Counted from the first letter of the stretch, positions 6,697-14,740 are shown. The stretch: DNA of 14,740 nt from Melioribacteraceae bacterium (GCA_026983755.1 JALSTL010000070.1:1-14740), one strand, 5' to 3'. The notes: generated by a model from the letters alone, not told the origin. Numbers and translations: made by a program.

Positions 6697-8091
6697 ATGA
6701 ATATACAACAATATATTGGGGAAAACCATTTTAAAATAATATCCAAATTGGCTAAAGCCGAACAAACCGAAGTGTTTATAGTAGGAGGTTTTGTTCGTGA
6801 TGTTATTTTAGATAGAAAACGAACCGAGATTGATTTTTTGGTAATAGGAAACGGAACAAAATTTGCAGAAGAACTTTCTAAAAAATTAAAAGTAGCAAAA
6901 ATTAACATATTTAAAAATTTCGGTACTGCACATTTTACATATAACGGAATTGATTTCGAATTTGTTGGTGCAAGAAAAGAATCGTACAAAAAAAACAGCA
7001 GAAAGCCCGAAATTGAAACCGGTACATTTAAAGACGATATTAAAAGAAGGGATTTTACCATTAACACTTTAGCCGTTTCGCTTAACGAAAAGAATTTCGG
7101 AGAGGTAATTGACACATATAATGCTTTGGATGATATAAAAAATAAAATAATAAGAACTCCGCTTAATCCTCTACAAACTTTTAATGACGACCCATTAAGA
7201 ATATTAAGAGCATTCAGATTTGCCGCTCAATTAAATTTTAAGGTTGATGATAATATTTTAATCGCTTCCAAAGAAATGTCGGAAAGATTAAAAATTGTTT
7301 CACAAGAAAGAATTACGGATGAATTATTCAAAATATTAAAATCGGATAAACCGTCAATCGGCTTAAAGCTTTTACAAGAAACCGGCGTAATGAAAATAAT
7401 ATTTCCGGAAATTGCTAATTTGTCCGGTGTAGAACAAAGAAAAGATTTTCATCATAAAGAAGTTTTTTTACATACTTGTCAAGTTGTTGATAATATTGCT
7501 GAAAAAACAGATAACGTTTGGTTGCGTTTTGCCGCATTGGTTCATGATATTGCCAAACCTAAAACAAAACGATTTATTGAAGGCACAGGTTGGACCTTTC
7601 ACGGACACGAAGAAATTGGAGCCAGAATGATGAAAGCAATATTTAAACGATTAAAACTTCCTATGAATAAACTCGGGTATATCGAAAAACTTGTAAGATT
7701 ACATCTACGCCCGATTGCTTTGGCTTCCGAAAATGTAACCGATTCCGCAATAAGAAGATTAAGTGCAACCGCCGGAGAAGATCTGGACGATTTAATAACT
7801 TTATGCAGAGCGGATATAACAAGTAAAAATCCACAAAAGGTTTCCAAATATTTACGCAACTACGAAAACGTTATGGCAAAGGTTAAAGAAGTTCAAGAAA
7901 AAGATAATTTGCGTGCATTTCAATCTCCGGTAAGAGGAGAAGAAATAATGGAAATATGTAACTTAAAACCTTCTAAAAAAGTAGGTGAAATAAAAACGGC
8001 AATTGAAGAAGCAATTTTGGATGGGAAAATTGCCAATACGTACGAAGATGCAAAAAAATATTTATATGAAATAAAAGATAAATTTATTTGA
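6697..8091 (+). CDS. cca: tRNA nucleotidyltransferase / poly(A) polymerase family protein with HD domain
   Basis: Class II nucleotidyltransferase of the CCA-adding enzyme/poly(A) polymerase family, expected to add or repair the 3' CCA of tRNAs in the cytoplasm. Seen over 464 residues: head domain GG-x-VRD (30-35) with catalytic strand TEIDFL (43-48); FEFVGARKE (88-95); the RRDFTINTLA segment (118-126); the RILRAFRFAAQL neck motif (168-179) for nucleotide selection; and an HD domain with H259, H283-D284 and H302/H304, all present, so phosphohydrolase activity is plausible. The first catalytic carboxylate, usually Asp in DxD, is Glu here (E44-x-D46). The start is the only well-placed ATG and no Shine-Dalgarno is visible. 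It has its own candidate promoter and is followed by a long gap, so probably monocistronic. CCA-adding, A-adding and poly(A) activities cannot be separated reliably by eye. Confidence 0.85.
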   Translation: MNIQQYIGENHFKIISKLAKAEQTEVFIVGGFVRDVILDRKRTEIDFLVIGNGTKFAEELSKKLKVAKINIFKNFGTAHFTYNGIDFEFVGARKESYKKNSRKPEIETGTFKDDIKRRDFTINTLAVSLNEKNFGEVIDTYNALDDIKNKIIRTPLNPLQTFNDDPLRILRAFRFAAQLNFKVDDNILIASKEMSERLKIVSQERITDELFKILKSDKPSIGLKLLQETGVMKIIFPEIANLSGVEQRKDFHHKEVFLHTCQVVDNIAEKTDNVWLRFAALVHDIAKPKTKRFIEGTGWTFHGHEEIGARMMKAIFKRLKLPMNKLGYIEKLVRLHLRPIALASENVTDSAIRRLSATAGEDLDDLITLCRADITSKNPQKVSKYLRNYENVMAKVKEVQEKDNLRAFQSPVRGEEIMEICNLKPSKKVGEIKTAIEEAILDGKIANTYEDAKKYLYEIKDKFI

Positions 8092-8098
8092 AAATCGA

Positions 8099-8257
8099 AT
8101 GCAAATAAGATTATCATATTAACGGAAACAAATTGGTTTTAACCCGAATTATGCAATAGAAAAACAGAATAGCTCTAAACTATTGTAATAAAAGAAATTA
8201 TTCTAATGCAAAGCATTATGTGGAATTAAATTAAAAAATCTCTTTAACTTATTGCAT
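8099..8257. repeat. Four spaced ATGCAA hexamers with inverted repeat, possible operator array
   Basis: ATGCAA occurs at 8099-8104, 8151-8156 and 8206-8211, and as its complement TTGCAT at 8252-8257. Start-to-start distances are 52, 55 and 46 bp, about five helical turns. The second and fourth copies extend to a perfect 9-bp inverted repeat, TATGCAATA (8150-8158) and TATTGCATA (8250-8258). The motif is short and was found after looking, so a role in regulation is a hypothesis. Confidence 0.3.
8204..8218. promoter_or_regulatory. Short palindrome TAATGC-AAA-GCATTA
   Basis: Two 6-base arms separated by AAA form a 15-bp palindrome of operator size, centred about 205 bp before the channel start codon. 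It includes the third ATGCAA copy. No regulator gene of the TetR or MarR type lies in the window to pair with it. Confidence 0.25.
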
Positions 8258-8405
8258 ATTAGAGTTTTATAAACAATTTATAATACTAATGAATAATTTG
8301 GGTTTAACATTCTACAAAAATAAAATAAAAAAATTTGTAACTTTTTCTAAAATCATTCGTCATAATAAACAAGCAGAAGAAAACATTAAATCAAATTTTA
8401 CAAAC

Positions 8406-8410
8406 GGGAG
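8406..8410 (+). promoter_or_regulatory. Ribosome binding site that fixes the channel gene start
   Basis: GGGAG ends 7 nt before the ATG at 8418, directly before a classic signal peptide. The upstream in-frame ATG at 8289 has no such site. Confidence 0.7.
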
Positions 8411-8417
8411 CTTTTTG

Positions 8418-9758
8418 ATGAAAAAAATTTTTTTACCAATAATGTTTTTATTTTGTGTAAATGTTTTTGCACAAAAAAAACTTACATTGGAAAAAGCAAT
8501 ATCAATTGCATTGCAACGTAATTCCAATTTAATTAAAGGTACCAATTCATTGCTAATTAAAAAAGCGGAAATAAAAAATGCTTACGGAGAACTTTTACCT
8601 AATTTTAATTTAAGCGGTAGTTGGGATTGGCGTAGAATAAGCGATGACGGCGGTCAAAAACAAATTGGATATTTGGGAGAAATAATTCCAACTCCCGCAA
8701 CAAAAACCGATACAAGAAATTATTCCGTTTATGCCGGTGGTCGTATTACTTTATTTGACGGTCTGGCCAATTATGCAAAACTTTCTCAAAAAAATAAAAA
8801 TTTTGAAGCGGCAAAATTAAGTTTGGAAAAATTAAAACAAGACATTGTTTTTAATACAACCTCTTATTTTTATGCCGTTATAAGTAGCGGAGAATTGGTA
8901 AAAGTCCGTGAAGATAATGTTAAATTCAACCAAAAACTTTTGGAAACAATAACGGAAAAAAATAAAGTAGGTTCAATACCTTTGGCAGATGTTTACACAC
9001 AACAAGTTCAACTGGGTAATGCACAGTTGCTTTTGATACAAGCAAAAAATTCCTACGAAGATGCAAAAAATAACCTGCTAAATTATTTGGCTTTGGATAT
9101 TACGGATAATTTTGAATTTGTTGACCCGTATAAAAAAATTAGTAAAACTTTCGGCAAAAATAACAATAACTTAAACCTTTCGAAGCTAATCAAAGTAGCT
9201 TTAAATAACAGATTGGATTACAAAAGTAAAAAGCTGGAAATTGAAGCTGCCGAAGAAGGAATTACCATAGCCAAAGCAGGATTATTGCCGTCTCTTTCGG
9301 GCAGTTATTCTTTTTCTTCAAGCAGCGTAAAACCGGTAGATTTATTTAAACGTAGAGTATATAGCGTAAAACTAAGTTTAAATATTCCAGTGTTTTCAAA
9401 TTGGCAAACCGAAACAAATATGCAATATGCGGAAGTTCAAAAATTAAATGAAATGGAAAACCTATCAGCATTGGAAAGAACAATAAAAATTGAAGTGAAA
9501 AAAAGTTATTTGGATTTAATTGCATCCGAAAAACGTTTGGAAGTAAGTACGGCAAATGTTGTTGCCGCCAAAGAAAACAGAAGAGTTAATAAAGAAAGAT
9601 ATAGTCTTGGTTCGGGAACCATTTTGGATGTATTGCAAGCCGACAAAGATTATACTCAAGCATTAACGGAAAATATTAAAGCAAAATTTGAATATCACAC
9701 AAACAGAGACAAGTTAATGAACGCACTTGGCAAATTAGATTTTAAAAAATATCAATAA
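8418..9758 (+). CDS. TolC-family outer-membrane efflux channel
   Basis: Outer-membrane factor of a tripartite exporter, forming the trimeric beta-barrel/alpha-tunnel through which substrates leave the cell. The 446-residue product starts with a signal peptide (KK, hydrophobic core, likely cleavage after NVFA at residue 18). Seen: the family's opening helix LTLEKAISIALQRN (22-35); the two internal repeats, each with a long helix and the turn motif, GSIPLADVYTQQVQL (185-199) and GSGTILDVLQADKDY (398-412); and strands with alternating hydrophobic residues near 100-115 and 290-330. Length fits the family. No lipobox is seen, so it is probably not lipidated. An in-frame ATG at 8289 would add 43 charged residues before the signal peptide and is rejected. 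First gene of a five-gene operon; the adaptor gene follows after 21 bp. Confidence 0.93.
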   Translation: MKKIFLPIMFLFCVNVFAQKKLTLEKAISIALQRNSNLIKGTNSLLIKKAEIKNAYGELLPNFNLSGSWDWRRISDDGGQKQIGYLGEIIPTPATKTDTRNYSVYAGGRITLFDGLANYAKLSQKNKNFEAAKLSLEKLKQDIVFNTTSYFYAVISSGELVKVREDNVKFNQKLLETITEKNKVGSIPLADVYTQQVQLGNAQLLLIQAKNSYEDAKNNLLNYLALDITDNFEFVDPYKKISKTFGKNNNNLNLSKLIKVALNNRLDYKSKKLEIEAAEEGITIAKAGLLPSLSGSYSFSSSSVKPVDLFKRRVYSVKLSLNIPVFSNWQTETNMQYAEVQKLNEMENLSALERTIKIEVKKSYLDLIASEKRLEVSTANVVAAKENRRVNKERYSLGSGTILDVLQADKDYTQALTENIKAKFEYHTNRDKLMNALGKLDFKKYQ

Positions 9759-9779
9759 AATGTACTAAGGAGTTTACTT

Positions 9780-11045
9780 ATGAGTAAGGCAAACGGGAAA
9801 AAATCGAAAAAAAAGCTCTTAATCTTCGGAAGCTTAGCTATACTAATATTAGCGGTTATATTGCTGGCGGTTTTCGGTGGTAATAAAGAAAAAATTATTT
9901 CCGTACAAATTGAAAAAGTTGAAAAAAGAGATATTACACAAAAAGTTACTGCTAACGGAAAAATAAATCCTATTGAAAAAGTTATATTAAGACCGGAAGT
10001 AACCGGAGAAATTGTTCAACTACCTGTAAAAGAAGGAGACCATGTAAAAAAAGGACAACTTTTAATAAGATTAAAACCCGATCAATACATAGCCAGACGT
10101 AATAAAGCGCTTGCAAGTTTAAATTATGCAAGAGCTACATTAAAAGAAAGAGAAGCTTCTTTAACGGAAGTTGAAGCCAAATACAGACGTGCTAAAGAAT
10201 TGTATGATAAACAATTGGGAAGCGAAGCGGATTTGGAACAAGCTAGATCGGCTTATCTTAGAATTAAATCTCAAGTTGAAGCTCAAAGATCTTCTGTGAT
10301 GCAAGCCGAAGAAAGTTATAAAGATGCTCAAGTGGAATTAGCCAAAACAGTTATTTACGCTCCCATAAACGGAACAATTAGCGTGTTAAATGTTGAAAAA
10401 AGCGAGAGAGTGCTTGGAAGTTCTTTTAGCCAAGGAACACATCTAATGACTGTTGCAGACTTAAGCACAATGGAAGCTGTTGTAGAAGTTGATGAAAATG
10501 ATGTTGTTTTAATTTCTTTGGGAGACACTGCTTATATTTCTATCGATGCTTTTAAAGATAAAAAATTTAAAGGTATTGTTTCGCAAATCGGTAACAGTGC
10601 AAAAACTACCGGACAAGGAACGCAGAACGAAGTGGTTAATTTCGAAATAAAAATTAAACTTATAGACTTAAATGACAGAATACGCCCCGGTATGTCTTGC
10701 GATGCTGAAATATTAACCGATAAAAGAGAAAATGTTTTAAGCGTTCCTATTCAAAGCGTTACGGTAAGAGAACCCAAAAATGTTAATGATAAATCAAATA
10801 AAAAAAATAAAAAACCCGTGGAAGTGGTTTTTGTTGAAAAAAACAATTTGGCAAAAATGAAAAAAGTAAAAACCGGAATAAGCGATGATACATACATGGA
10901 AATTAAAAAAGGATTACAAGAAGGTGAGAATGTTATTGTGGGACCATACAGAGCTATTTCAAAAGAATTGGAAGACAGTTCCAAAGTAAGGATAATAAAA
11001 AAATCCAAAGGAAAAAAACATAAAGAAAAAAATAAAGACGAATAA
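9780..11045 (+). CDS. MacA-like periplasmic adaptor (HlyD/RND membrane-fusion family)
   Basis: Periplasmic adaptor joining the inner-membrane ABC transporter to the TolC-like channel. The 421-residue product has a Lys-rich cytoplasmic start, one membrane anchor (about 13-33), a split lipoyl domain (about 62-100 with [13 protein letters not shown], and 189-225 with YAPINGTIS), a short alpha-helical hairpin (104-188), a beta-barrel domain (about 230-313, ending [10 protein letters not shown]) and a membrane-proximal domain (314-408). The order is that of MacA. A very Lys-rich stretch breaks the membrane-proximal domain (334-346) and another ends the protein. AAGGAG (9767-9772) lies 7 nt before the ATG, a strong ribosome site. 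Its place between channel and ATPase genes supports a MacAB-TolC-type pump; the cargo is unknown. Confidence 0.93.
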   Translation: MSKANGKKSKKKLLIFGSLAILILAVILLAVFGGNKEKIISVQIEKVEKRDITQKVTANGKINPIEKVILRPEVTGEIVQLPVKEGDHVKKGQLLIRLKPDQYIARRNKALASLNYARATLKEREASLTEVEAKYRRAKELYDKQLGSEADLEQARSAYLRIKSQVEAQRSSVMQAEESYKDAQVELAKTVIYAPINGTISVLNVEKSERVLGSSFSQGTHLMTVADLSTMEAVVEVDENDVVLISLGDTAYISIDAFKDKKFKGIVSQIGNSAKTTGQGTQNEVVNFEIKIKLIDLNDRIRPGMSCDAEILTDKRENVLSVPIQSVTVREPKNVNDKSNKKNKKPVEVVFVEKNNLAKMKKVKTGISDDTYMEIKKGLQEGENVIVGPYRAISKELEDSSKVRIIKKSKGKKHKEKNKDE

Positions 11046-11070
11046 ATTTACGTTGAAAAATGAGAATAGA

Positions 11071-11772
11071 ATGAACATAATTAAAATTGAACATATTGCA
11101 AAAATTTATCAAGTCGGTACCGAAGAAGTTCATGCGTTACGCGATGTATCATTAACCGTAGATAAAAATGAATACGTTGCAATTATGGGTCCGTCCGGTT
11201 CCGGTAAATCAACGTTAATGAACATTCTCGGTTGCCTTGATACGCCCACAAAAGGTTTATATGATTTTGCCGGTGAAAAAGTAAGCGAAATGAATGACGA
11301 TGAACTTGCACGAATAAGAAATAAACAGATAGGTTTTGTTTTCCAGACTTTTAATCTATTACCACGCTCTAATGCATTACATAATGTGGAATTGCCTTTA
11401 ATTTATGCAGGATTAGGTAAAGAAGAAAGACAAAAACGTGCAATTGATGCATTAAAAAGCGTAGGTTTGGAAGAAAGAATTTATCATAAACCAAATGAAC
11501 TATCAGGAGGTCAAAGGCAAAGAGTAGCTGTTGCAAGAGCTTTGGTTACCAATCCTTCAATAATATTGGCAGACGAACCTACCGGTAATCTCGATTCGAA
11601 AACCGGTAACGACATAATGAAACTTTTTAATGAGCTTTACGAAAATGGCAATACTATTATTCTTGTAACGCACGAAGAAGAAATAGCTGCGCATGCCGAA
11701 AGAATAATAAGATTGAGAGACGGTTTAATCGAAAAAAATGAAATTGTTAAGAATAGAATAATACCGGAATAA
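11071..11772 (+). CDS. MacB/LolD-type ABC transporter ATPase
   Basis: Stand-alone nucleotide-binding subunit that powers the following permeases at the inner membrane. With ATG 11071 as residue 1 (233 residues): Walker A GPSGSGKS (40-47), Q-loop Gln 92 in [10 protein letters not shown], signature LSGGQ (144-148), Walker B ILADEPTG with catalytic E169, D-loop NLDS, and switch H201 in VTHEEE. All motifs are intact, and the sequence after the Q-loop ([16 protein letters not shown]) is typical of the MacB/LolD/FtsE group. A TTG at 11053 would add six residues. The ATG is preferred because [13 protein letters not shown] is the usual family start, though neither site has a good Shine-Dalgarno. It lies 25 bp after the adaptor and 39 bp before the first permease. 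Confidence 0.95.
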   Translation: MNIIKIEHIAKIYQVGTEEVHALRDVSLTVDKNEYVAIMGPSGSGKSTLMNILGCLDTPTKGLYDFAGEKVSEMNDDELARIRNKQIGFVFQTFNLLPRSNALHNVELPLIYAGLGKEERQKRAIDALKSVGLEERIYHKPNELSGGQRQRVAVARALVTNPSIILADEPTGNLDSKTGNDIMKLFNELYENGNTIILVTHEEEIAAHAERIIRLRDGLIEKNEIVKNRIIPE

Positions 11773-11811
11773 TATTATCCGAAAAATCGATTTAATACAT
11801 AGAGGAAACGT

Positions 11812-13050
11812 ATGAATAATTTTTTATTTCATCTGAAAGAAGGTTTAATAATATCGCTTAAAGCAATCAAAGCAAATAAAGCCAGATCGGTTTTAACAAC
11901 TTTGGGTATTGTAATTGGTGTAACATCCGTTGTTCTAATGTCAACTGCTATAGACGGAATCGATAAATCCTTTCAGTCTGGTGTTTCCGCTTTAAGTTCT
12001 GATAATTTATACATAGATAAATGGTCTTGGTTCGGAGGGGATTTACCTTGGTGGAAAATGAGAAACCGCAAACCAATAAAAATGAATGACTATAAAGAAT
12101 TTAAACGTTTGGCAAAACTACCGTTAGCTGTTGCTCCTTCAACGTTTGGCAATATGAATATCAAATTTGGTGATAACGTTGCAAACGGAGTTTTTGTTTT
12201 AGGAAGTACAAGCGAATATATCAATACTACAAATCTTAATTTTGCTTCCGGTAGATTTTTTTCTGACGTTGAAAGCAAAGGCGGTAGAAACGTTGTAGTT
12301 ATTGGCAATAATATTGCCCAAAAATTATTTCCCCGTGGAAACGGTCTTAATAGAATGATTTCTTTAAAAGGTTACAAATACAAAGTAGTGGGAATTTTGG
12401 AAAAACAAGGAAGCTGGTTGATGGGAAATTTTAATCCCGATAACGAAGTGTTTATACCTATAGAATCTATGTTTAAACATTTTAAACATAGAAGAAGTTC
12501 CATTACAATAAATGTTAGAGCACCCAACAGTTCTATGGTAGCAGCCGTTAGCGAAGAAGCTAGAACAATTATGAGAAGAATAAGAGGGTTGAAATATAAC
12601 CAACGGGATGATTTTTCTATCAATAAACAAGATGCTTTGTTAAAGAATATAGATAAAACAGTTAACGTTATTAAAATTGCCGGTTTTTTTATAACGGGTC
12701 TCTCCCTTTTTGTAGGAGCTATAGGAATTATGAATATCATGTTTGTTTCCGTTAAAGAAAGAACCAAAGAAATTGGAATTAGAAAAGCTATTGGCGCAAC
12801 ACGGAAAACAATATTAGGACAATTTTTAGCCGAAGCTTCTTTGATTTGTCTGTTAGGTGGATTGATTGGTTTGATATTGGCAATTATCGGTACGATGATT
12901 ATATCACAATATAATTTCCCGGTTTCAATCCGTCCGTTTTCAGTATTTTTGGCAATCGGTATTTCTTTACTTACAGGTATTATTTCCGGATTGGCACCTG
13001 CATATACAGCGGCTAAAATGGATCCTGTAGATGCATTGAGGTATGAATAA
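11812..13050 (+). CDS. MacB/FtsX-type ABC permease, first subunit
   Basis: Inner-membrane subunit of the type VII (mechanotransmission) ABC family. The 412 residues show TM1 (about 27-46), a large periplasmic MacB-type core domain (about 50-280), then TM2 (287-312), TM3 (338-366) and TM4 (375-398). The coupling segment after TM2, SVKERTKEIGIRKAIGA (313-329), and the ending DPVDALRYE are family hallmarks. A Trp-rich stretch (WSWFGG and WW, residues 71-81) marks the first periplasmic part and is absent from the second permease, although both share RNRK just after (84-87). No ATPase domain is fused, unlike classical MacB. AGAGGA (11801-11806) gives a good ribosome site. Overlaps the next gene by 1 nt, implying coupled translation and matched amounts. 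Confidence 0.93.
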   Translation: MNNFLFHLKEGLIISLKAIKANKARSVLTTLGIVIGVTSVVLMSTAIDGIDKSFQSGVSALSSDNLYIDKWSWFGGDLPWWKMRNRKPIKMNDYKEFKRLAKLPLAVAPSTFGNMNIKFGDNVANGVFVLGSTSEYINTTNLNFASGRFFSDVESKGGRNVVVIGNNIAQKLFPRGNGLNRMISLKGYKYKVVGILEKQGSWLMGNFNPDNEVFIPIESMFKHFKHRRSSITINVRAPNSSMVAAVSEEARTIMRRIRGLKYNQRDDFSINKQDALLKNIDKTVNVIKIAGFFITGLSLFVGAIGIMNIMFVSVKERTKEIGIRKAIGATRKTILGQFLAEASLICLLGGLIGLILAIIGTMIISQYNFPVSIRPFSVFLAIGISLLTGIISGLAPAYTAAKMDPVDALRYE

Positions 13051-14276
13051 TGGAAATTATTAAAGTTGCACTATCTTCGTTAAAAGCAAATAAATTAAGG
13101 TCTGCTTTAACAATATTGGGTATTTCGGTAGGAATTTTTTCCATTATAACAGTTACAACTGTTATAACAATGTTGCAGCAAAGTATTGAAGAAGGAGTTT
13201 CAAGCCTTGGAAAAAATACTTTTCAGATTCAAAAATTTCCCATACAAGTTGGTGGAGGGCATCAGGCCAGAGCAAAATATAGAAATAGAAAAGACATAAC
13301 AATTGAAGAATATCAAAAACTTAAAACCAAACTTAACGGTGATGCTCTTGCTGTTGCGGCTGAACAATGGGGTTATGCTAAAACCGTTGAGTACGGAAAT
13401 AAAAAAACAAATCCGAATGTGCAACTAAGCGGTGTTACATTGGGAGCTTTTCCAAATAATAATTGGGTAGTTGATAAAGGACGTATTTTTTCCGAAAAAG
13501 ATATTCAAAGATACGAAGATGTTGTGGTTTTAGGGCACGATGTTGTAAAAAAATTATTTACTTTTATTAGTCCCATAGGAAAATATGTAAAAATTGACGG
13601 ACACAAATTAAGGGTAATAGGCATTCTAAAAGAACAAGGCAGTTCTTTCGGACGTAGCCAAGATAATTTCGCGGTTATTCCCATTACAACATTTCAAAGT
13701 TTTTACGGTAAAAGAAAAAGAAGCATTAATATTACTGTTAGTTCACATTCTAAAAAGGATTATAAAGACTTGATAGAAAAAGCACGAGGTTATTTCAGAA
13801 CAATAAGAAAAGTTCCGGCCGGCGAAGAAGACGACTTTGGAATTTTTTCGAATGAATCTATAATGAGTCAAATTAACAACATAACCAAAGGTGTTAGAAT
13901 TGGTATTGTTGCAATAGGACTTATTGCTTTATTAGCCGCAGGCATTGGTATTATGAATATAATGTTGGTTTCGGTTACCGAAAGAACCAAAGAAATTGGA
14001 ATTAGAAAAGCTATTGGTGCAAGAAGAAATAATATTTTGGTTCAGTTTTTAAGTGAAGCTGTAATATTAAGTTTGATTGGTGGAATTATCGGAATTGTAT
14101 TTGGTTTGATTGTCGGTAATTTTGCCGGCTCGTTTCTTCACGCAACTGCTGCAATACCGGTTGATTGGGTTGTTATTGGTGTTTTACTTTGCGTTGTTGT
14201 AGGTGTTGCTTTTGGAACTTATCCTGCTTACAAAGCCGCCAATTTAGATCCTATTGAAGCTTTAAGACAAGAATAA
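13050..14276 (+). CDS. MacB/FtsX-type ABC permease, second subunit
   Basis: Second inner-membrane permease of the exporter (408 residues), homologous to but clearly different from the first. Seen: TM1 (about 19-41), periplasmic core (45-280), TM2 (282-307) ending in IGIMNIMLVSV, the coupling segment TERTKEIGIRKAIGA (310-324), TM3 (332-357), TM4 (373-392) and the ending DPIEALRQE. Its ATG shares its A with the TAA of the first permease (TAATG), so translation is probably coupled. One ATPase with two permease genes suggests a heterodimer of permeases on an ATPase homodimer; two separate homodimers are also possible. Last gene of the operon: a 172-bp A+T-rich gap without a convincing terminator follows. 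Confidence 0.93.
   Translation: MEIIKVALSSLKANKLRSALTILGISVGIFSIITVTTVITMLQQSIEEGVSSLGKNTFQIQKFPIQVGGGHQARAKYRNRKDITIEEYQKLKTKLNGDALAVAAEQWGYAKTVEYGNKKTNPNVQLSGVTLGAFPNNNWVVDKGRIFSEKDIQRYEDVVVLGHDVVKKLFTFISPIGKYVKIDGHKLRVIGILKEQGSSFGRSQDNFAVIPITTFQSFYGKRKRSINITVSSHSKKDYKDLIEKARGYFRTIRKVPAGEEDDFGIFSNESIMSQINNITKGVRIGIVAIGLIALLAAGIGIMNIMLVSVTERTKEIGIRKAIGARRNNILVQFLSEAVILSLIGGIIGIVFGLIVGNFAGSFLHATAAIPVDWVVIGVLLCVVVGVAFGTYPAYKAANLDPIEALRQE
13144..13167. repeat. Perfect inverted repeat inside the second permease gene
   Basis: Arms TTATAACAGTT (13144-13154) and AACTGTTATAA (13157-13167) are perfect complements separated by AC. They lie 94 bp after the ATG, within TM1, and encode the near-palindromic peptide IITVTTVIT. 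In mRNA this gives a 10-bp stem with a tetraloop. No T-run follows, so it is not an intrinsic terminator. Confidence 0.6.
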
Positions 14277-14448
14277 AATTGTTATTTAGTATTCATCATA
14301 AATTTTCAATATATTTTTCATCATTATAAAATATTTTTATCTCTTAATTTAGTTTCTGAAATAAATTTTCTCCGGCTTAATTTTACAATTATATGTAAGT
14401 AAAAATATTTTTTTTATTTTAAAAATAGTTCAAACTAAAGAGGTAACA

Positions 14449-14740
14449 ATGGAAGACTTAAATAATATTAGTGATAATTTCGCACAAAAGAATAATGTTC
14501 CAAACGGTATAGCACCAATGGCAAAAGATATGAGATTTGTCGGTCTGTTCACCGTAATTTTCGGAGTAATTAATTCTTTATCCGTTATTGGAGCAATTGT
14601 TGGAATTCCTATGATATTTATGGGAATACGTATTAGAGAAGCCGCCGACCATTATGATTACTTTAATTCAAGCGGTGATATGAATGCACTTCAGAATGCG
14701 ATAGATAAACAATATAAATATTTTAACATTCAAAAAATAT
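14449..14740 (+). CDS. DUF5362-like small membrane protein, N-terminal part
   Basis: The gene runs off the window; 97 codons are visible. The product has an Asn-rich soluble start (1-25), two closely spaced hydrophobic segments (about 29-45 and 47-61, separated by NSLSVIG and containing GIPMIFMGIRI), then an amphipathic part with REAADHYDYF and LQNAIDKQYKYF. From memory this resembles the DUF5362 family of Bacteroidota and relatives, whose function is unknown. AAAGAGG (14437-14443) lies 5 nt before the ATG, a good ribosome site. The 172-bp gap before it (14277-14448) is almost all A and T, with AT-only palindromes but no clear promoter, so whether it is co-transcribed with the exporter is open. 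Confidence 0.65.
   Translation, partial: MEDLNNISDNFAQKNNVPNGIAPMAKDMRFVGLFTVIFGVINSLSVIGAIVGIPMIFMGIRIREAADHYDYFNSSGDMNALQNAIDKQYKYFNIQKI

Larger units (their letters stand above)
8092..8417. other. Non-coding region upstream of the exporter operon
   Basis: This 326-bp stretch separates the nucleotidyltransferase from the outer-membrane channel gene. It contains four ATGCAA/TTGCAT hexamers, a short hairpin (8204-8218), a distant 9-bp inverted repeat, and a TATAAT hexamer (8279-8284) without a -35 box at standard spacing. TTATTTG (8084-8090) and CAAATAA (8102-8108) could form a weak stem across the stop of the preceding gene, but no T-run follows. Bases 8289-8417 are open in the frame of the channel gene and would add 43 residues; they look like untranslated leader. 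The exporter promoter must lie here, but I cannot place it firmly. Confidence 0.6.

Noticed and set aside
6672..7115. 147-residue reverse-strand open frame
   Set aside because: It lies opposite the well-supported nucleotidyltransferase head domain, has no recognisable motif and ends at no natural boundary.
8252..8284. TTGCAT and TATAAT as a sigma-70-like promoter for the exporter
   Set aside because: The spacer is 21 bp, well beyond the usual 16-18, and the first hexamer belongs to the ATGCAA set. TATAAT alone is expected often in such DNA.
11580..11610. Two copies of ACCGGTAA 22 bp apart in the ATPase gene
   Set aside because: They encode the conserved [10 protein letters not shown] segment (D-loop region), so protein constraint and repeated codon choice explain them.
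12469..12489. 12-bp palindrome ATGTTTAAACAT followed by a repeat of TTTAAACAT
   Set aside because: Explained by the coded peptide FKHFKH in the permease; short and A+T-only in the centre.
12372..12767. 131-residue reverse-strand open frame
   Set aside because: Opposite the first permease; hydrophobic look results from complementing periplasmic and membrane codons. No start signal.
14277..14448. Possible terminator after the exporter operon
   Set aside because: Only AT-only palindromes such as AAAAATATTTTT are present; no stable GC stem with a following T-run was found.

Overview
The window is strongly A+T-rich (about 70% by eye). All convincing genes lie on the + strand, and it ends inside a gene at both sides. 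Gene content (split MacA/MacB/TolC-type exporter, KaiC-like ATPase beside a hybrid sensor protein, HD-domain CCA/poly(A) polymerase, a DUF5362-like membrane protein) and several candidate promoters of the Bacteroidota type (TTTG, 19 bp, TAnnTTTG) suggest the Bacteroidota/Ignavibacteria/Chlorobi group. That placement is inference. Shine-Dalgarno sites are mixed: absent before the first genes, good before most exporter genes.

Left part: the 3' end of a dipeptide epimerase of the enolase superfamily (1-296). A 112-bp gap with a CRP-like palindrome follows, then a two-gene unit (409-4150): a RecA/KaiC-like ATPase and, 7 bp later, an 879-residue PAS/DHp/CA/receiver protein. In that protein the phosphoacceptor His and the receiver Asp are intact, but the ATP-binding boxes look destroyed. 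I read it as a pseudokinase phosphorelay protein paired with an ATPase, the most unusual thing here.

Middle: a 755-residue protein (4293-6560) joining about seven membrane segments to a gluzincin-type zinc peptidase domain and C-terminal TPR-like repeats. It probably starts at TTG and carries a GC-rich hairpin inside its coding region. Next is a class II tRNA nucleotidyltransferase/poly(A) polymerase with an HD domain (6697-8091).

Right part: a 326-bp non-coding region (8092-8417) with four copies of ATGCAA about 50 bp apart, then a compact five-gene tripartite exporter operon (8418-14276): TolC-like outer-membrane channel, MacA-like adaptor, MacB-type ATPase, and two different MacB/FtsX-type permeases overlapping by 1 nt. 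The two permeases probably form a heterodimer driven by the single ATPase, linked through the adaptor to the channel. The second permease gene contains a perfect 11-bp-arm inverted repeat. The window closes with the start of a small DUF5362-like membrane protein (14449 onward). No tRNA, rRNA, CRISPR, insertion sequence or phage gene was seen.
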